Positions 48,527 to 57,043 of a stretch of DNA of 64,000 nucleotides are shown in pieces. Below the pieces are notes generated by a model. It was not told the DNA's origin, ran no database searches, and saw only the letters and a program-made list of their open reading frames with translations. Both the position numbers and the translations under genes were made by a program. Position 1 is the stretch's first letter; each line of letters begins with the position of its first letter. Origin of the DNA: Citrobacter freundii (GTDB taxonomy: Bacteria; Pseudomonadota; Gammaproteobacteria; Enterobacterales; Enterobacteriaceae); NCBI RefSeq assembly GCF_029717145.1, contig NZ_CP099222.1:2108001-2172000 (forward strand), written 5' to 3'.

Positions 48527-49225
48527 TTAGTGTTGATAGTGGTAAAGAATGAAGTAGTCGCTCTGATACACAATACGGGTATTCATCGGTGACAGTAATT
48601 CTCCCACGCGACAGCGCGGCCAACTGGAAAAGATAATCCGGTTTTCCAGATTGGTCAGAATGACATAGTCAGGTTGAGGGCAGGAGAGCAGTTCTGCCTC
48701 GATCTGGCTAACCAGCAGATCGACAGCGGCGACGCCAAGAAACTGGTCATGGTAGTAAACGGGCACCGCCGAGGTCAGTGTGTAAGAAATGTTGCAGATA
48801 TAGTCGACGTAAGGCCCGTGAATATAGGCTTCACCTGCAGGAGGAGAATGCTTAAACCACTCGAAGGTTCTGAAATCCAGCCGCTGTTGGGTAGCCTGAT
48901 CTAAATCCAGATGCGCCTGACTCAGACCGTTATCTTTCTTATACCACCACTCCAGCAGCCAATACTCGTTGCGGGTTGGCGTATTCTCAATATGGCTGGC
49001 GAATCCGGCACCCGAGCAATAGTGATTGTGATTCAGCGTGTGTTTAATGTGCTGCTGAACAGTGGCTCTCACTGCCGGGTCGAGGACCACCTCTGCCGAC
49101 CCTTTTTGTACACCGGCAATCGCCTCGTGGATGCTCCTCGCCAGCGCAACGGTAGACTCTACGGTAGAGACAGTAATATCATCAATTTTACGGATTAATG
49201 CGCTAAGGGATGTCGAAGAGCTCAT
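48527..49225 (-). CDS. Stand-alone Cache-domain (ligand-sensing) protein
   Basis: 232-aa protein that is essentially one Cache/PDC sensor domain. The late part FRTFEWFKHSPPAG...PYVDYICN...TSAVPVYY...GVAAVDL follows the double-Cache amine/amino-acid pattern (a W/F-rich strand, PYVD, then AVPVY and the terminal VDL). It has no signal peptide, no membrane helix and no kinase, cyclase or chemoreceptor output domain. It is 24 bases after the GntR gene on the same strand, so it probably senses a cytoplasmic metabolite for that regulator or its pathway. The start at ATG 49225 follows AGGAAAG. Confidence 0.7.
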   Translation of the reverse strand: MSSSTSLSALIRKIDDITVSTVESTVALARSIHEAIAGVQKGSAEVVLDPAVRATVQQHIKHTLNHNHYCSGAGFASHIENTPTRNEYWLLEWWYKKDNGLSQAHLDLDQATQQRLDFRTFEWFKHSPPAGEAYIHGPYVDYICNISYTLTSAVPVYYHDQFLGVAAVDLLVSQIEAELLSCPQPDYVILTNLENRIIFSSWPRCRVGELLSPMNTRIVYQSDYFILYHYQH

Positions 49226-49249
49226 GGTCTTTCCTGCCTTCACTGATGG

Positions 49250-49975
49250 TCAGTTCGCGTTATATTTCAGCTTTTTTTCAATAAGATAATAGGTACAGGT
49301 ATCGATAATCTGGGTGGCAAATTGCACCGATTCTGTCTCATTATGCGCGGCCAGCGCATCGGCCAGCGCCGAATAGAGCGCAATGATCTCGGCGTGAATA
49401 GTGCCAGAACGATAGAGTATAGCGACCAGGGAAGCCCATTCCGCCTGCACCTGCAATTCCTGGTTCGCCAGCCGCGCTGAATGCGAACTGGCGGCGATCG
49501 CCAGCAGGCAACGCATATCGGCCTGAGTCATTAATTCGGGTGAATCAGCCTTTCTTAACACCTCAACAAACTCGCGAAATTTAGCGATATCCGCATTGGT
49601 CATGCGCCGGGAGGCCAGCCTGGCGCTGTGGCTGATAATGGCGCAATGCATTTCGCCTAAGTCGGAAAGGTAATCGGTGCCAATCGATTTAAACGGATGC
49701 AGGACGCTATTTTTGCCATCAATATTTTCGCAAACGAAGCTGCCGCCATTTCGGCCACGAACCGTATGGATAAGATTATTAGCCCGAAGCGTGTTGAGTG
49801 CTTCTCTGATGGTGATATGTGAGACGCCCATCATCTTTGCCAGGTCGGTTTCGTTGGGCAGTTGCTCTTTTGGCTCGAGCAATCCCGTAATGATGGCGTT
49901 TGAAAGGCGCTGCACAATCTGGTCGGAACGACTGACCTGCCCGATAGGCGCAAATATGACCGCATGAGTAATCAT
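49250..49975 (-). CDS. GntR/FadR-family regulator of the polyamine region
   Basis: About 241 aa. The winged HTH (LPNETDLAKMMGVSHITIREALNTLRANNLIHTVRGRNGG) and FCD ligand domain are clear. It is divergent from the aldehyde dehydrogenase operon across about 290 bases and upstream of the Cache gene. The start is uncertain: ATG 49975 is chosen, and a TTG six codons upstream is also open; neither has a strong ribosome site. The effector is unknown; an amine or aminoaldehyde fits the context. Confidence 0.8.
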   Translation of the reverse strand: MITHAVIFAPIGQVSRSDQIVQRLSNAIITGLLEPKEQLPNETDLAKMMGVSHITIREALNTLRANNLIHTVRGRNGGSFVCENIDGKNSVLHPFKSIGTDYLSDLGEMHCAIISHSARLASRRMTNADIAKFREFVEVLRKADSPELMTQADMRCLLAIAASSHSARLANQELQVQAEWASLVAILYRSGTIHAEIIALYSALADALAAHNETESVQFATQIIDTCTYYLIEKKLKYNAN

Positions 49976-50226
49976 AATCTTTTCTGCACTCAATTCCCTG
50001 AAACAACGACCCTTTCTAACACAAGCCTGTCAGGCAAGGAAGGTCAGAATAGTCGCGTTATTTTACCTGCCCATGCACAAAACCGTTGCACAGGCGGATG
50101 TGTGTCCCGTTAGCGTCAAATGACGATGAATAACCTTACCGCGAAAATGTAAAATTTAAGTTAAAAATGCGACGTTTATCATACTGTCAATGTTGCGCAT
50201 TTGAAAAAATTTTACAATATATATAT

Positions 50227-50246
50227 TACATAAGATTCTTTATGTA
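50227..50246. promoter_or_regulatory. Inverted repeat before the aldehyde dehydrogenase gene
   Basis: TACATAA-GATTCT-TTATGTA, a perfect 7-bp inverted repeat with a 6-base spacer, 20 bases before the ATG at 50267 and next to a GGAG site. It lies in a very A+T-rich stretch that likely holds the promoter. A role as operator for the adjacent GntR protein is a guess. Confidence 0.4.
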
Positions 50247-50266
50247 TTAACGGACAGGAGATAGCC

Positions 50267-51694
50267 ATGAAAACCCTGAAGCATTTTATTAACGGACGTT
50301 ACGTGGCGGGCAGTACCGAAGACGCGTTTGAGCTGGTCAGCCCGGTGGACGGTGAAACATACGCGTTATCGCCCAATGGTGGGGTAGCAGAAGTCGATCT
50401 GGCCTACTCGGCCGCCGCTGCCGCGTTCAGTATCTGGAAGAAATCGACACCCGCACAGCGGCAAAAAGCGCTTCTGGCGCTGGCTGATGAAATCGAACGC
50501 AATGTAGAGCGACTGGTTAACGCCCAGAGTCAGGAAACTGGACAGCTGCGCCATTTTATTGAGAAAGAAGAGATCGCGGCCTCCTGCGACGCCATTCGAT
50601 TTTTTGCCGGTGCCGCGCGCTGCCTTGAAGGGAAGGCTGCCGGTGAATATTCTGCCGGGTTCACCTCAACCATTCGTCGCGAACCGCTGGGTATTGTGGG
50701 GCAAGTCACGCCGTGGAATTACCCGTTTATGATGGCGGTGTGGAAGATAGCCCCTGCGCTGGCGGCAGGCAATACGGTGGTGCTTAAACCGAGTGACACC
50801 ACGCCGGTCAGCACGCTGCTGCTGGCTGAGCTGGCCGCGCCGCTGTTCCCGAAAGGGGCGTTTAATGTGGTATTAGGGAAAGCCAAAACCGGTTCGCTGG
50901 TGGTGTCGAACCCGTCGGCCTCACTGGTTTCGATTACTGGCTCGGTACGTGCGGGTCTACAGGTGGCCGCGTCGGCGGCGGCAAACCTGACCAAAGCCCA
51001 TCTGGAGTTGGGCGGTAAAGCGCCCGCCGTGGTATTTGCCGACGCGAATATCGACAGGGCGATTGAGACGATCGCTACCGCCGGCTTTTTCAATGCCGGG
51101 CAAGATTGTACTGCCGCCACGCGAATTCTCGTCGAGCAGTCCGTTTATGCTGAGTTTTTGGAAAAATTGATCCAGAAAACAAAAAGCATCAAATTTGGTC
51201 CCCCGCAGGATAGGGATGCGCTATATGGCGCGTTGAATAGCCGGAACCAACTGGAGCAGGTGCAAGGTTTTATTGCGCGTCTGCCTGCGCATGCAAAAAT
51301 TGAAACGGGTGGCAGAGCAGGGCCCGGACCGGGCTTCTACTTTGAGCCAACCATCATCTCCGGTCTGCATCAGCACGACGAAGCCATTCAACATGAAGTG
51401 TTTGGTCCGGTAATGGCGATTCAGTCCTTTTCGACTGACGAAGACGCGTTGCACAAAGCCAATGATGTGGAATACGGCCTGGCCGCAAGCGTCTGGACCG
51501 GTAACCACGGCCGCGCACAGCGTTTTTGCATTGATCTCGATTTTGGCACGGTGTGGATCAACAACCATATTCCACTGTGTGCGGAAATGCCGCACGGCGG
51601 GTTCAAGAAATCCGGCTACGGTAAAGATCTCTCCTCTTATTCACTCGATGAGTACACCCGAGTGAAACATATCATGTGCGATATTTCTGAATAG
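50267..51694 (+). CDS. Aldehyde dehydrogenase, probably 4-aminobutyraldehyde dehydrogenase
   Basis: 475-aa NAD(P)-dependent aldehyde dehydrogenase of the betaine/aminobutyraldehyde (PatD/YdcW) type. Key elements are TPWNYPFMMAVWKIAPALAAGNTVVLKPSD, general-base Glu247 in LELGGKAP and catalytic Cys281 in AGQDCTAATR. It probably oxidises 4-aminobutanal to GABA, since the same operon carries a spermidine-dehydrogenase-like enzyme whose expected product is 4-aminobutanal. Cytoplasmic. It starts the operon ALDH-SnoaL-flavoprotein-cytochrome c. Confidence 0.82.
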   Translation: MKTLKHFINGRYVAGSTEDAFELVSPVDGETYALSPNGGVAEVDLAYSAAAAAFSIWKKSTPAQRQKALLALADEIERNVERLVNAQSQETGQLRHFIEKEEIAASCDAIRFFAGAARCLEGKAAGEYSAGFTSTIRREPLGIVGQVTPWNYPFMMAVWKIAPALAAGNTVVLKPSDTTPVSTLLLAELAAPLFPKGAFNVVLGKAKTGSLVVSNPSASLVSITGSVRAGLQVAASAAANLTKAHLELGGKAPAVVFADANIDRAIETIATAGFFNAGQDCTAATRILVEQSVYAEFLEKLIQKTKSIKFGPPQDRDALYGALNSRNQLEQVQGFIARLPAHAKIETGGRAGPGPGFYFEPTIISGLHQHDEAIQHEVFGPVMAIQSFSTDEDALHKANDVEYGLAASVWTGNHGRAQRFCIDLDFGTVWINNHIPLCAEMPHGGFKKSGYGKDLSSYSLDEYTRVKHIMCDISE

Positions 51695-51705
51695 CGGGTA
51701 ATACG

Positions 51706-52179
51706 ATGAAAACATTAAAAATAGCTGCGCTGTCGCTGGTGATGTTCTCGGGGTTTAGTCTGGCAGACAGCTCCCCGCTGAACACCGTAAAAGCGTATAT
51801 GGCGGCCTGGAATGCGCATAACGCGCCGCTCGCAGCGCAGTATCTGGCCGACGACGCGGTCTATTACGATGCCGCCGCCGGGGAGCCGATAACTGGCAGG
51901 GAAAAAGCCGAGAAAGAGGTGATTGGAGCATTCATTGAGGCGGTCCCGGATCTGAACTGGAAAATGGTCGGCAAACCCGTCTATGACGAAGATACCGTGG
52001 CATTTCGTTGGGAGTTCTCGGGTAAAAATAGCGGCGAATGGGCAGGAAGTCCGCCGACAAATAATCCGATTAAATTTGAAGGCGTCAGCTATATTCATGT
52101 TAAGGCAGGAAAAATCACCTGGCAGGGTGATTATTATGATTCTAAAAAACTGGATGAAGAACTCAAGCCAGTGAAGTAG
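51706..52179 (+). CDS. Exported SnoaL/NTF2-like protein
   Basis: 157-aa protein with a signal peptide (cleavage near SLADSS) and an NTF2-like cone fold pattern typical of SnoaL-like polyketide-cyclase relatives (AYMAAWNAHNAPLAAQYLADDAVYYDAAAGEPITGREK). Its role is unknown; in this operon it may bind or isomerise a reactive aminoaldehyde/imine in the periplasm, or assist the flavoprotein. The gene begins 11 bases after the aldehyde dehydrogenase stop. Confidence 0.7.
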   Translation: MKTLKIAALSLVMFSGFSLADSSPLNTVKAYMAAWNAHNAPLAAQYLADDAVYYDAAAGEPITGREKAEKEVIGAFIEAVPDLNWKMVGKPVYDEDTVAFRWEFSGKNSGEWAGSPPTNNPIKFEGVSYIHVKAGKITWQGDYYDSKKLDEELKPVK

Positions 52180-52184
52180 TCGGT

Positions 52185-52208
52185 GGTCCCCCTTGTGAGA
52201 GGGGGACC
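52185..52208 (+). promoter_or_regulatory. Strong hairpin between the SnoaL and flavoprotein genes
   Basis: Perfect 9-bp stem GGTCCCCCT / AGGGGGACC with a 6-base loop and no T tract, five bases after the SnoaL-like gene and 53 bases before the flavoprotein start. It may be an mRNA-stability or attenuation element setting the ratio of the upstream and downstream products. Confidence 0.5.
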
Positions 52209-52261
52209 CTCTCATTTGTGCTGTGTTTAGGGCAGTGTGTGCGTGGCAAAAGGACAAGTTA

Positions 52262-54154
52262 ATGGCAATTACCCGACGTGATTTTCTCAACGGTGTGGCG
52301 GTCACCATCGCCGCGGGGCTGACCCCTCTGGATATGGTCAGAGCGGCAGGAAAAGAACATGAATTTATCGATGGAAGTTATTACCCTCCCAGCCTGACGG
52401 GGCTGCGTGGTAACCATCCGGGCTCGTTTGAAATGGCTCACGCGCTGGGCCGGGAACAGAAAAAATTTGATTTAACGGCGCTTCCGGTCGAGGAAGAGTA
52501 CGACCTGGTGGTGGTTGGTGGCGGCATTAGCGGGCTGGCGGCCGGATGTTTCTGGCGGCAACTTGTCGGGCAAAACAGCAAGGTTCTGATCCTCGACAAC
52601 CATGATGATTTTGGCGGCCACGCCAAACGTAACGAATTTAGCACAGCCGGAAAAAAACTGATCGGCTATGGCGGCAGTGAGTCGTTTCAGTCGCCAGCGC
52701 ATAATTTCAGCCCGGACGTACAAAAGCTGATGGAAACACTCGGCGTGAGCGCCACCAAGCTCAAAGAGAGTTTTGACGTCAACTTCTATCCAGACTGGCA
52801 GCTCAGTCGCGGCGTCTTTTTCGACAAAAAGAATTTTGGCGAGACCAAAATCGTCAGCGGCGATCCGGGACGCGCGGTTTCCGACGATATTCCACCGGAC
52901 CGGCTCAACGGTCGTAAGATTGAAGACTTTATCAATGATTTTCCGTTGAGTGAGAGCGACCGAAAAGCGCTTATCGATCTGCATGTACGCCCTGGCGACT
53001 ACCTTCCGGGCATGACGGTCGAGGAGAAAAGTAGCTGGCTGGATACCCACAGCTACAGTGAATTTCTGGCCACGAAAGTCGGTTTAAGCAAAATGGCACT
53101 GCTCTATTTCCAGCAGCGCTCCAACGATTTCTTTGCTATCGGCATTGAGGGCATTTCCTGTAGCGATGCCCGGGCATGCGCCTTACCGGGCATGGAAGCG
53201 TTAGGTCTGCCGCCGCTGGACGGCGAGTCACTGGCCGACCTCGAAGAGCCGTATGTTTATCACTTCCCCGATGGCAACGCGGGACTGGCACGAATAATGG
53301 TCAGATATATGCTCCCGGATGCCTTGCCGGGGACCACCATGGAGGATTCCGTCCTCGCCAGATTACATTACGAAAAGCTGGATCTGCCGGAAAATACCAC
53401 GCGTTTGCGCCTCAACAGTAGCGTGATTAATGCGGCCAACGTGCCGGGCGGCGTGGCCGTAACCTATCTGCGTGACGGCAAATTGCATCGTGTGCACGCA
53501 AAAAACGCCATCATGGCGGGTTATAATATGATGATCCCGTACCTGGTGCCGGAAATGCCGAAACAACAGCAGGCAGACCTCAAGCTGAACGTAAAGGCGC
53601 CGCTGGTGTACACCAACGTAGTGGTGAAAAACTGGCAGGCGTTTAAGCAACTCGGCGTACACGAGTTTTATTCCCCGGCTGCGCCGTACAGTCGCATTAA
53701 GCTCGACTATCCAGTCAGCATTGGCGGCTATCAGCACCCGGCGACCCCGGACGATCCGATGGTGATTCATATGGTCTATGTGCCAACCTATCCGGGCAGT
53801 AACTTACCGGCGAGAGAACAATTCCGACTGGGACGGGCCTATCTGCTGGGGACCACGTTTGCTGCGCATGAAGAGATGATCCGTGGCCAGTTGCAGGAGA
53901 TGTTTGGCTCGACAGGCTTTGACAATCAACGTGATATCGCGGCTATTACGGTTAACCGCTGGGCACATGGCTATGCCTATTACGCCAACCCGCTGTTCGA
54001 CGACATGGATGAAATGGAGACGGTTGTTGAGCGGGCACGCCAGCCCATCGGCCGAATTGCGATTGCTAACTCTGATGCCGACTGGAGCGCGTATGCACAT
54101 GCGGCGATCGATCAGGCATTGCGGGCGGTTAACGAACTCAAGGGTATGAGGTGA
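52262..54154 (+). CDS. Tat-exported flavoprotein, probable spermidine dehydrogenase
   Basis: 630-aa FAD oxidoreductase. The Tat signal ITRRDFLNG (3-11) is followed by the dinucleotide fold YDLVVVGGGISGLAAG near residue 80, and by an amine-oxidase-like C-terminus ending GRIAIANSDADWSAYAHAAIDQALRAV. It resembles the spermidine dehydrogenase (SpdH) described from Pseudomonas, and a membrane-bound spermidine dehydrogenase has been purified from Citrobacter freundii. That enzyme cleaves spermidine to 1,3-diaminopropane and 4-aminobutanal. The start is ATG 52262 behind AAAGGACAAG; 13 more codons are open upstream. It pairs with a cytochrome c that should take its electrons. Substrate is inferred from resemblance and context. 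Confidence 0.7.
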   Translation: MAITRRDFLNGVAVTIAAGLTPLDMVRAAGKEHEFIDGSYYPPSLTGLRGNHPGSFEMAHALGREQKKFDLTALPVEEEYDLVVVGGGISGLAAGCFWRQLVGQNSKVLILDNHDDFGGHAKRNEFSTAGKKLIGYGGSESFQSPAHNFSPDVQKLMETLGVSATKLKESFDVNFYPDWQLSRGVFFDKKNFGETKIVSGDPGRAVSDDIPPDRLNGRKIEDFINDFPLSESDRKALIDLHVRPGDYLPGMTVEEKSSWLDTHSYSEFLATKVGLSKMALLYFQQRSNDFFAIGIEGISCSDARACALPGMEALGLPPLDGESLADLEEPYVYHFPDGNAGLARIMVRYMLPDALPGTTMEDSVLARLHYEKLDLPENTTRLRLNSSVINAANVPGGVAVTYLRDGKLHRVHAKNAIMAGYNMMIPYLVPEMPKQQQADLKLNVKAPLVYTNVVVKNWQAFKQLGVHEFYSPAAPYSRIKLDYPVSIGGYQHPATPDDPMVIHMVYVPTYPGSNLPAREQFRLGRAYLLGTTFAAHEEMIRGQLQEMFGSTGFDNQRDIAAITVNRWAHGYAYYANPLFDDMDEMETVVERARQPIGRIAIANSDADWSAYAHAAIDQALRAVNELKGMR

Positions 54155-54157
54155 TCT

Positions 54158-55369
54158 ATGCGTAATGTAACCGTTCTTGTCGCCTGTTTGTTTAGCGCGA
54201 CGGTTTCCGCCGCGGACTCTCACGGTGAGTACATCGCCAGAATTTCAGACTGTGTAGCCTGTCACACCGCTGAGGGTGGGGACGCGATGGCAGGGGGCAA
54301 AAAGTTTCCCACGCCGGTCGGTGATATTTTCTCGACAAATATCACGCCGGACAAAACCCACGGCATCGGTAACTATTCCTACGAGGATTTTGAAAAAGCG
54401 GTGCGTCAGGGCATTGCCAAAGATGGCCATCCGCTTTACCCGGCCATGCCATATCCGTCTTACGCAAAGCTCTCCGACGAAGATGTCCAGGCGCTGTATC
54501 GCTACTTTATGCATGATGTCACGCCGTCTGCGACAGCAAATAAAGAGAATGAGATCCCCTGGCTGATTTCAGCCCGCTGGCCGCTGCATATCTGGAACTG
54601 GCTCTTTACCGACGCTCCTGCAACGGCTGCGGTAGGTAGCAACAGTACCGATGCCAGTGCCGCGCGGATCCAGCGCGGAGCTTATCTGGTTGAAGGACCC
54701 GGCCACTGTGGCTCCTGCCATACCCCGAGGGGAATGGCGATGAATGAGAAAGCCTATACTCATGCCGATGCACAGTACCTGAGCGGGGCGATGATTGACG
54801 GCTGGTATGCGCCGTCCCTTCGGGGCACCGGGATGTCTGAGCAGGAGTTAACGTCGCTGTTACTGACCGGTAAAAGCAAGCATGCTGCGGTTTCGGGTTC
54901 AATGGCTGAAGTCGTCAGTGAGAGTACGCAATACCTGACGGATGAAGATGCCGCAGCGATTGCACAGTATCTGCGGAGCCTGAAAAACGCCAAACCGGAG
55001 CCGACACGAGCGGGCACCACCACGGCGTCCTGGTCGAATTCACCGCAGGCGGGAAAAGTGGTCTACAACCGTTATTGCTCGACCTGTCACGGTCTGGAAG
55101 GCAAGGGCACGGATAACAACGCGCCGTCACTGATCCACAATCCGCTGGTGATGGTTGACGATCCGACCCCGCTGTTCAGGGTGATTTCGCAGGGCGCGGA
55201 AACGCCGACCACGCGGGGCAACGTGTCGTTTAAGATGCCAGCGTATAACGGATTGCTGACCGAAGTTGAGATGCGCGATGTGATCAACTATGTACGAAAA
55301 AGTTGGGGTGAAGGCAATGGCGAGGTCAGTCAGGAGGAGCTTGCCGGACTTAAACCAGCTACACACTAA
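54158..55369 (+). CDS. Triheme cytochrome c, electron acceptor of the flavoprotein
   Basis: 403-aa periplasmic protein with a signal peptide (cleavage near VSAADS) and three c-type heme motifs: CVACH (32-36), CGSCH (184-188) and CSTCH (307-311). The layout matches cytochrome subunits of membrane-bound alcohol, gluconate and sorbitol dehydrogenases. The gene starts 3 bases after the flavoprotein stop, so it is surely its partner, passing electrons to the quinone pool. No hydrophobic anchor is obvious at the C-terminus. Confidence 0.88.
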   Translation: MRNVTVLVACLFSATVSAADSHGEYIARISDCVACHTAEGGDAMAGGKKFPTPVGDIFSTNITPDKTHGIGNYSYEDFEKAVRQGIAKDGHPLYPAMPYPSYAKLSDEDVQALYRYFMHDVTPSATANKENEIPWLISARWPLHIWNWLFTDAPATAAVGSNSTDASAARIQRGAYLVEGPGHCGSCHTPRGMAMNEKAYTHADAQYLSGAMIDGWYAPSLRGTGMSEQELTSLLLTGKSKHAAVSGSMAEVVSESTQYLTDEDAAAIAQYLRSLKNAKPEPTRAGTTTASWSNSPQAGKVVYNRYCSTCHGLEGKGTDNNAPSLIHNPLVMVDDPTPLFRVISQGAETPTTRGNVSFKMPAYNGLLTEVEMRDVINYVRKSWGEGNGEVSQEELAGLKPATH

Positions 55370-55374
55370 GCGTT

Positions 55375-55456
55375 ATGCCTGATGGCGCTGCGCTTATCCG
55401 ACCTATAAAAACCGTATTGTAGGTCGGATAAGACGCGTTAGTGACGCCATCCGGCA
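55375..55456. repeat. REP/BIME element
   Basis: Inverted pair of REP units (GCCTGATGGCGCTGCGC..ATCCGACCTA and GTAGGTCGGATAAGACGCG..GCCATCCGGC) in the gap between the convergent cytochrome c and MocR-family genes. Confidence 0.85.
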
Positions 55457-55460
55457 ACGT

Positions 55461-56936
55461 TTATCCTACGTTTGCCTTGATAATGCCCGCCAACCGGGAA
55501 AATGCCGCGGCCATCTCATGTTCTTCAATACTGGCAAAACCCAGCAACAGACCGCTGCGTTTCTCTTCGTTGACGTAGTAACGTGACAGCGGTCGTACCA
55601 ATAACCCCTGCGTATTCGCCAGCTGTGCAATCATGCTGTCGTCGGCATGGGCTGGCAATTGTAATATCAGATGCAGCCCGGCGTTACTGTTGAACGGTCC
55701 CAGATAATCCTCTCCGAGTTGCGTGGCGATCAGGTCCACCAGCGTCTGACGACGGCGGCTGTACAGTTGGCGCATTTTACGGATATGCGCGGCGTAGTAG
55801 CCTTCGCGGATAAACTCTGCCAGCGCGGCCTGAATCAAAAGGTGTCCGCCGCGATAGAGGTCGTTATGAACTTTCTTCAGCGGTGCAGCAAGCGGTTTGG
55901 GCAGCACAACATACCCGAGTCGGAGGGCAGGATAGAGCGTTTTGCTGAATGTGCCGATGTAGATAACTGGACTTTCTTCCTCCAGTCCTTGCAGTGAAGG
56001 AATAGGCTGCCCCGAAAAGCGAAACTCGCTGTCGTAGTCATCTTCCACGATCCAACTGCGTGTTTCACGTGCGCGAAACAGTAACTGCCGTCGCCGGCTC
56101 AGGCTCATCACCGACCCCAGCGGATACTGATGTGACGGTGTCACAAAAATTAACTTCGGGGCCATCGCTGACGACACTGGCGGTACCATGCCCTGTTCAT
56201 CAACCGCCATCGCCGAGAAGTTAACCGCGTTGATGCGCAGAATATTTTTGATTCCCCAATAGCCTGGCTCTTCAATCCAGGCGTTATCGCCAGGGTTACA
56301 CAGGGTGCGGGTCACCAGATCCAACGCCTGGTGAATGCCTTCGGTGATCAGTATCTGTTCAGGAGCACACCTGACGCCGCGCGCGGTACGCAAATAGTCC
56401 GCCAGCGCTTCTTTTAGTTCACCGTCGCCACCCGCCGCATCATAGGTGAGAAACTCCGGGCGCAGGCGTCTTGCCAGCCGGTCCTGAATTTTTTTAAGCG
56501 TGCGGTGGGGGAAATGTTGTACATCCGGAACGCCAGGAATAAACGCCCCCCACTGGCGCGGGCTGGCGCTGGCATTACCGAGCAGCTCCAGGCAGCGGGC
56601 GGACAGGCTGGCGCGGTCTTCCTGTGCGGGGGGCGCGTTTTTTTTATCGGGCCGTTGCGCGAGGTTGTCCAGCACGCTATCGGTGACAAATGTGCCGCTG
56701 CTGGTGCGTGCAGAAATATACCCTTCGGCCTGCAGTTGCTCATACACTCGCAGGACGGTATTGCGCGATAACGCCAGTTCGCCCGCCAGATCGCGCGAAG
56801 GTGGCATACGGGTGGCGGGTTTCAAGCTGCCTTCAAGAATGCAGCTGCAGATGGCGGCATACAAACGCCGGTGCAGTTTCTCGTCGGTTTGCTGGCTAAA
56901 TGCATGCTTGATCACATCTCCGGCAAGTGAACGCAT
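55461..56936 (-). CDS. MocR/GabR-family regulator
   Basis: 491-aa fusion of an N-terminal GntR-type HTH (MPPSRDLAGELALSRNTVLRVYEQLQAEGYI) to an aminotransferase class I-like domain with the PLP lysine in GTFSKTLYPALRLG. Such GabR-type regulators bind PLP and often sense GABA through it. It is divergent from a GABA-type aminotransferase gene, its probable target, with 107 bases between them. ATG 56936 is preferred because AAGGA lies 6 bases upstream and it removes 25 atypical residues. Confidence 0.87.
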   Translation of the reverse strand: MRSLAGDVIKHAFSQQTDEKLHRRLYAAICSCILEGSLKPATRMPPSRDLAGELALSRNTVLRVYEQLQAEGYISARTSSGTFVTDSVLDNLAQRPDKKNAPPAQEDRASLSARCLELLGNASASPRQWGAFIPGVPDVQHFPHRTLKKIQDRLARRLRPEFLTYDAAGGDGELKEALADYLRTARGVRCAPEQILITEGIHQALDLVTRTLCNPGDNAWIEEPGYWGIKNILRINAVNFSAMAVDEQGMVPPVSSAMAPKLIFVTPSHQYPLGSVMSLSRRRQLLFRARETRSWIVEDDYDSEFRFSGQPIPSLQGLEEESPVIYIGTFSKTLYPALRLGYVVLPKPLAAPLKKVHNDLYRGGHLLIQAALAEFIREGYYAAHIRKMRQLYSRRRQTLVDLIATQLGEDYLGPFNSNAGLHLILQLPAHADDSMIAQLANTQGLLVRPLSRYYVNEEKRSGLLLGFASIEEHEMAAAFSRLAGIIKANVG

Positions 56937-57043
56937 TTGGATCCTTAAAATAAAACGATTTGGCTCTCGATTAAAGTACCAGATGGCGTCTAGATTTAAA
57001 GGGTAATTCAACCCTGAATGTGTTTATGGACAAGGTGTAGAGA

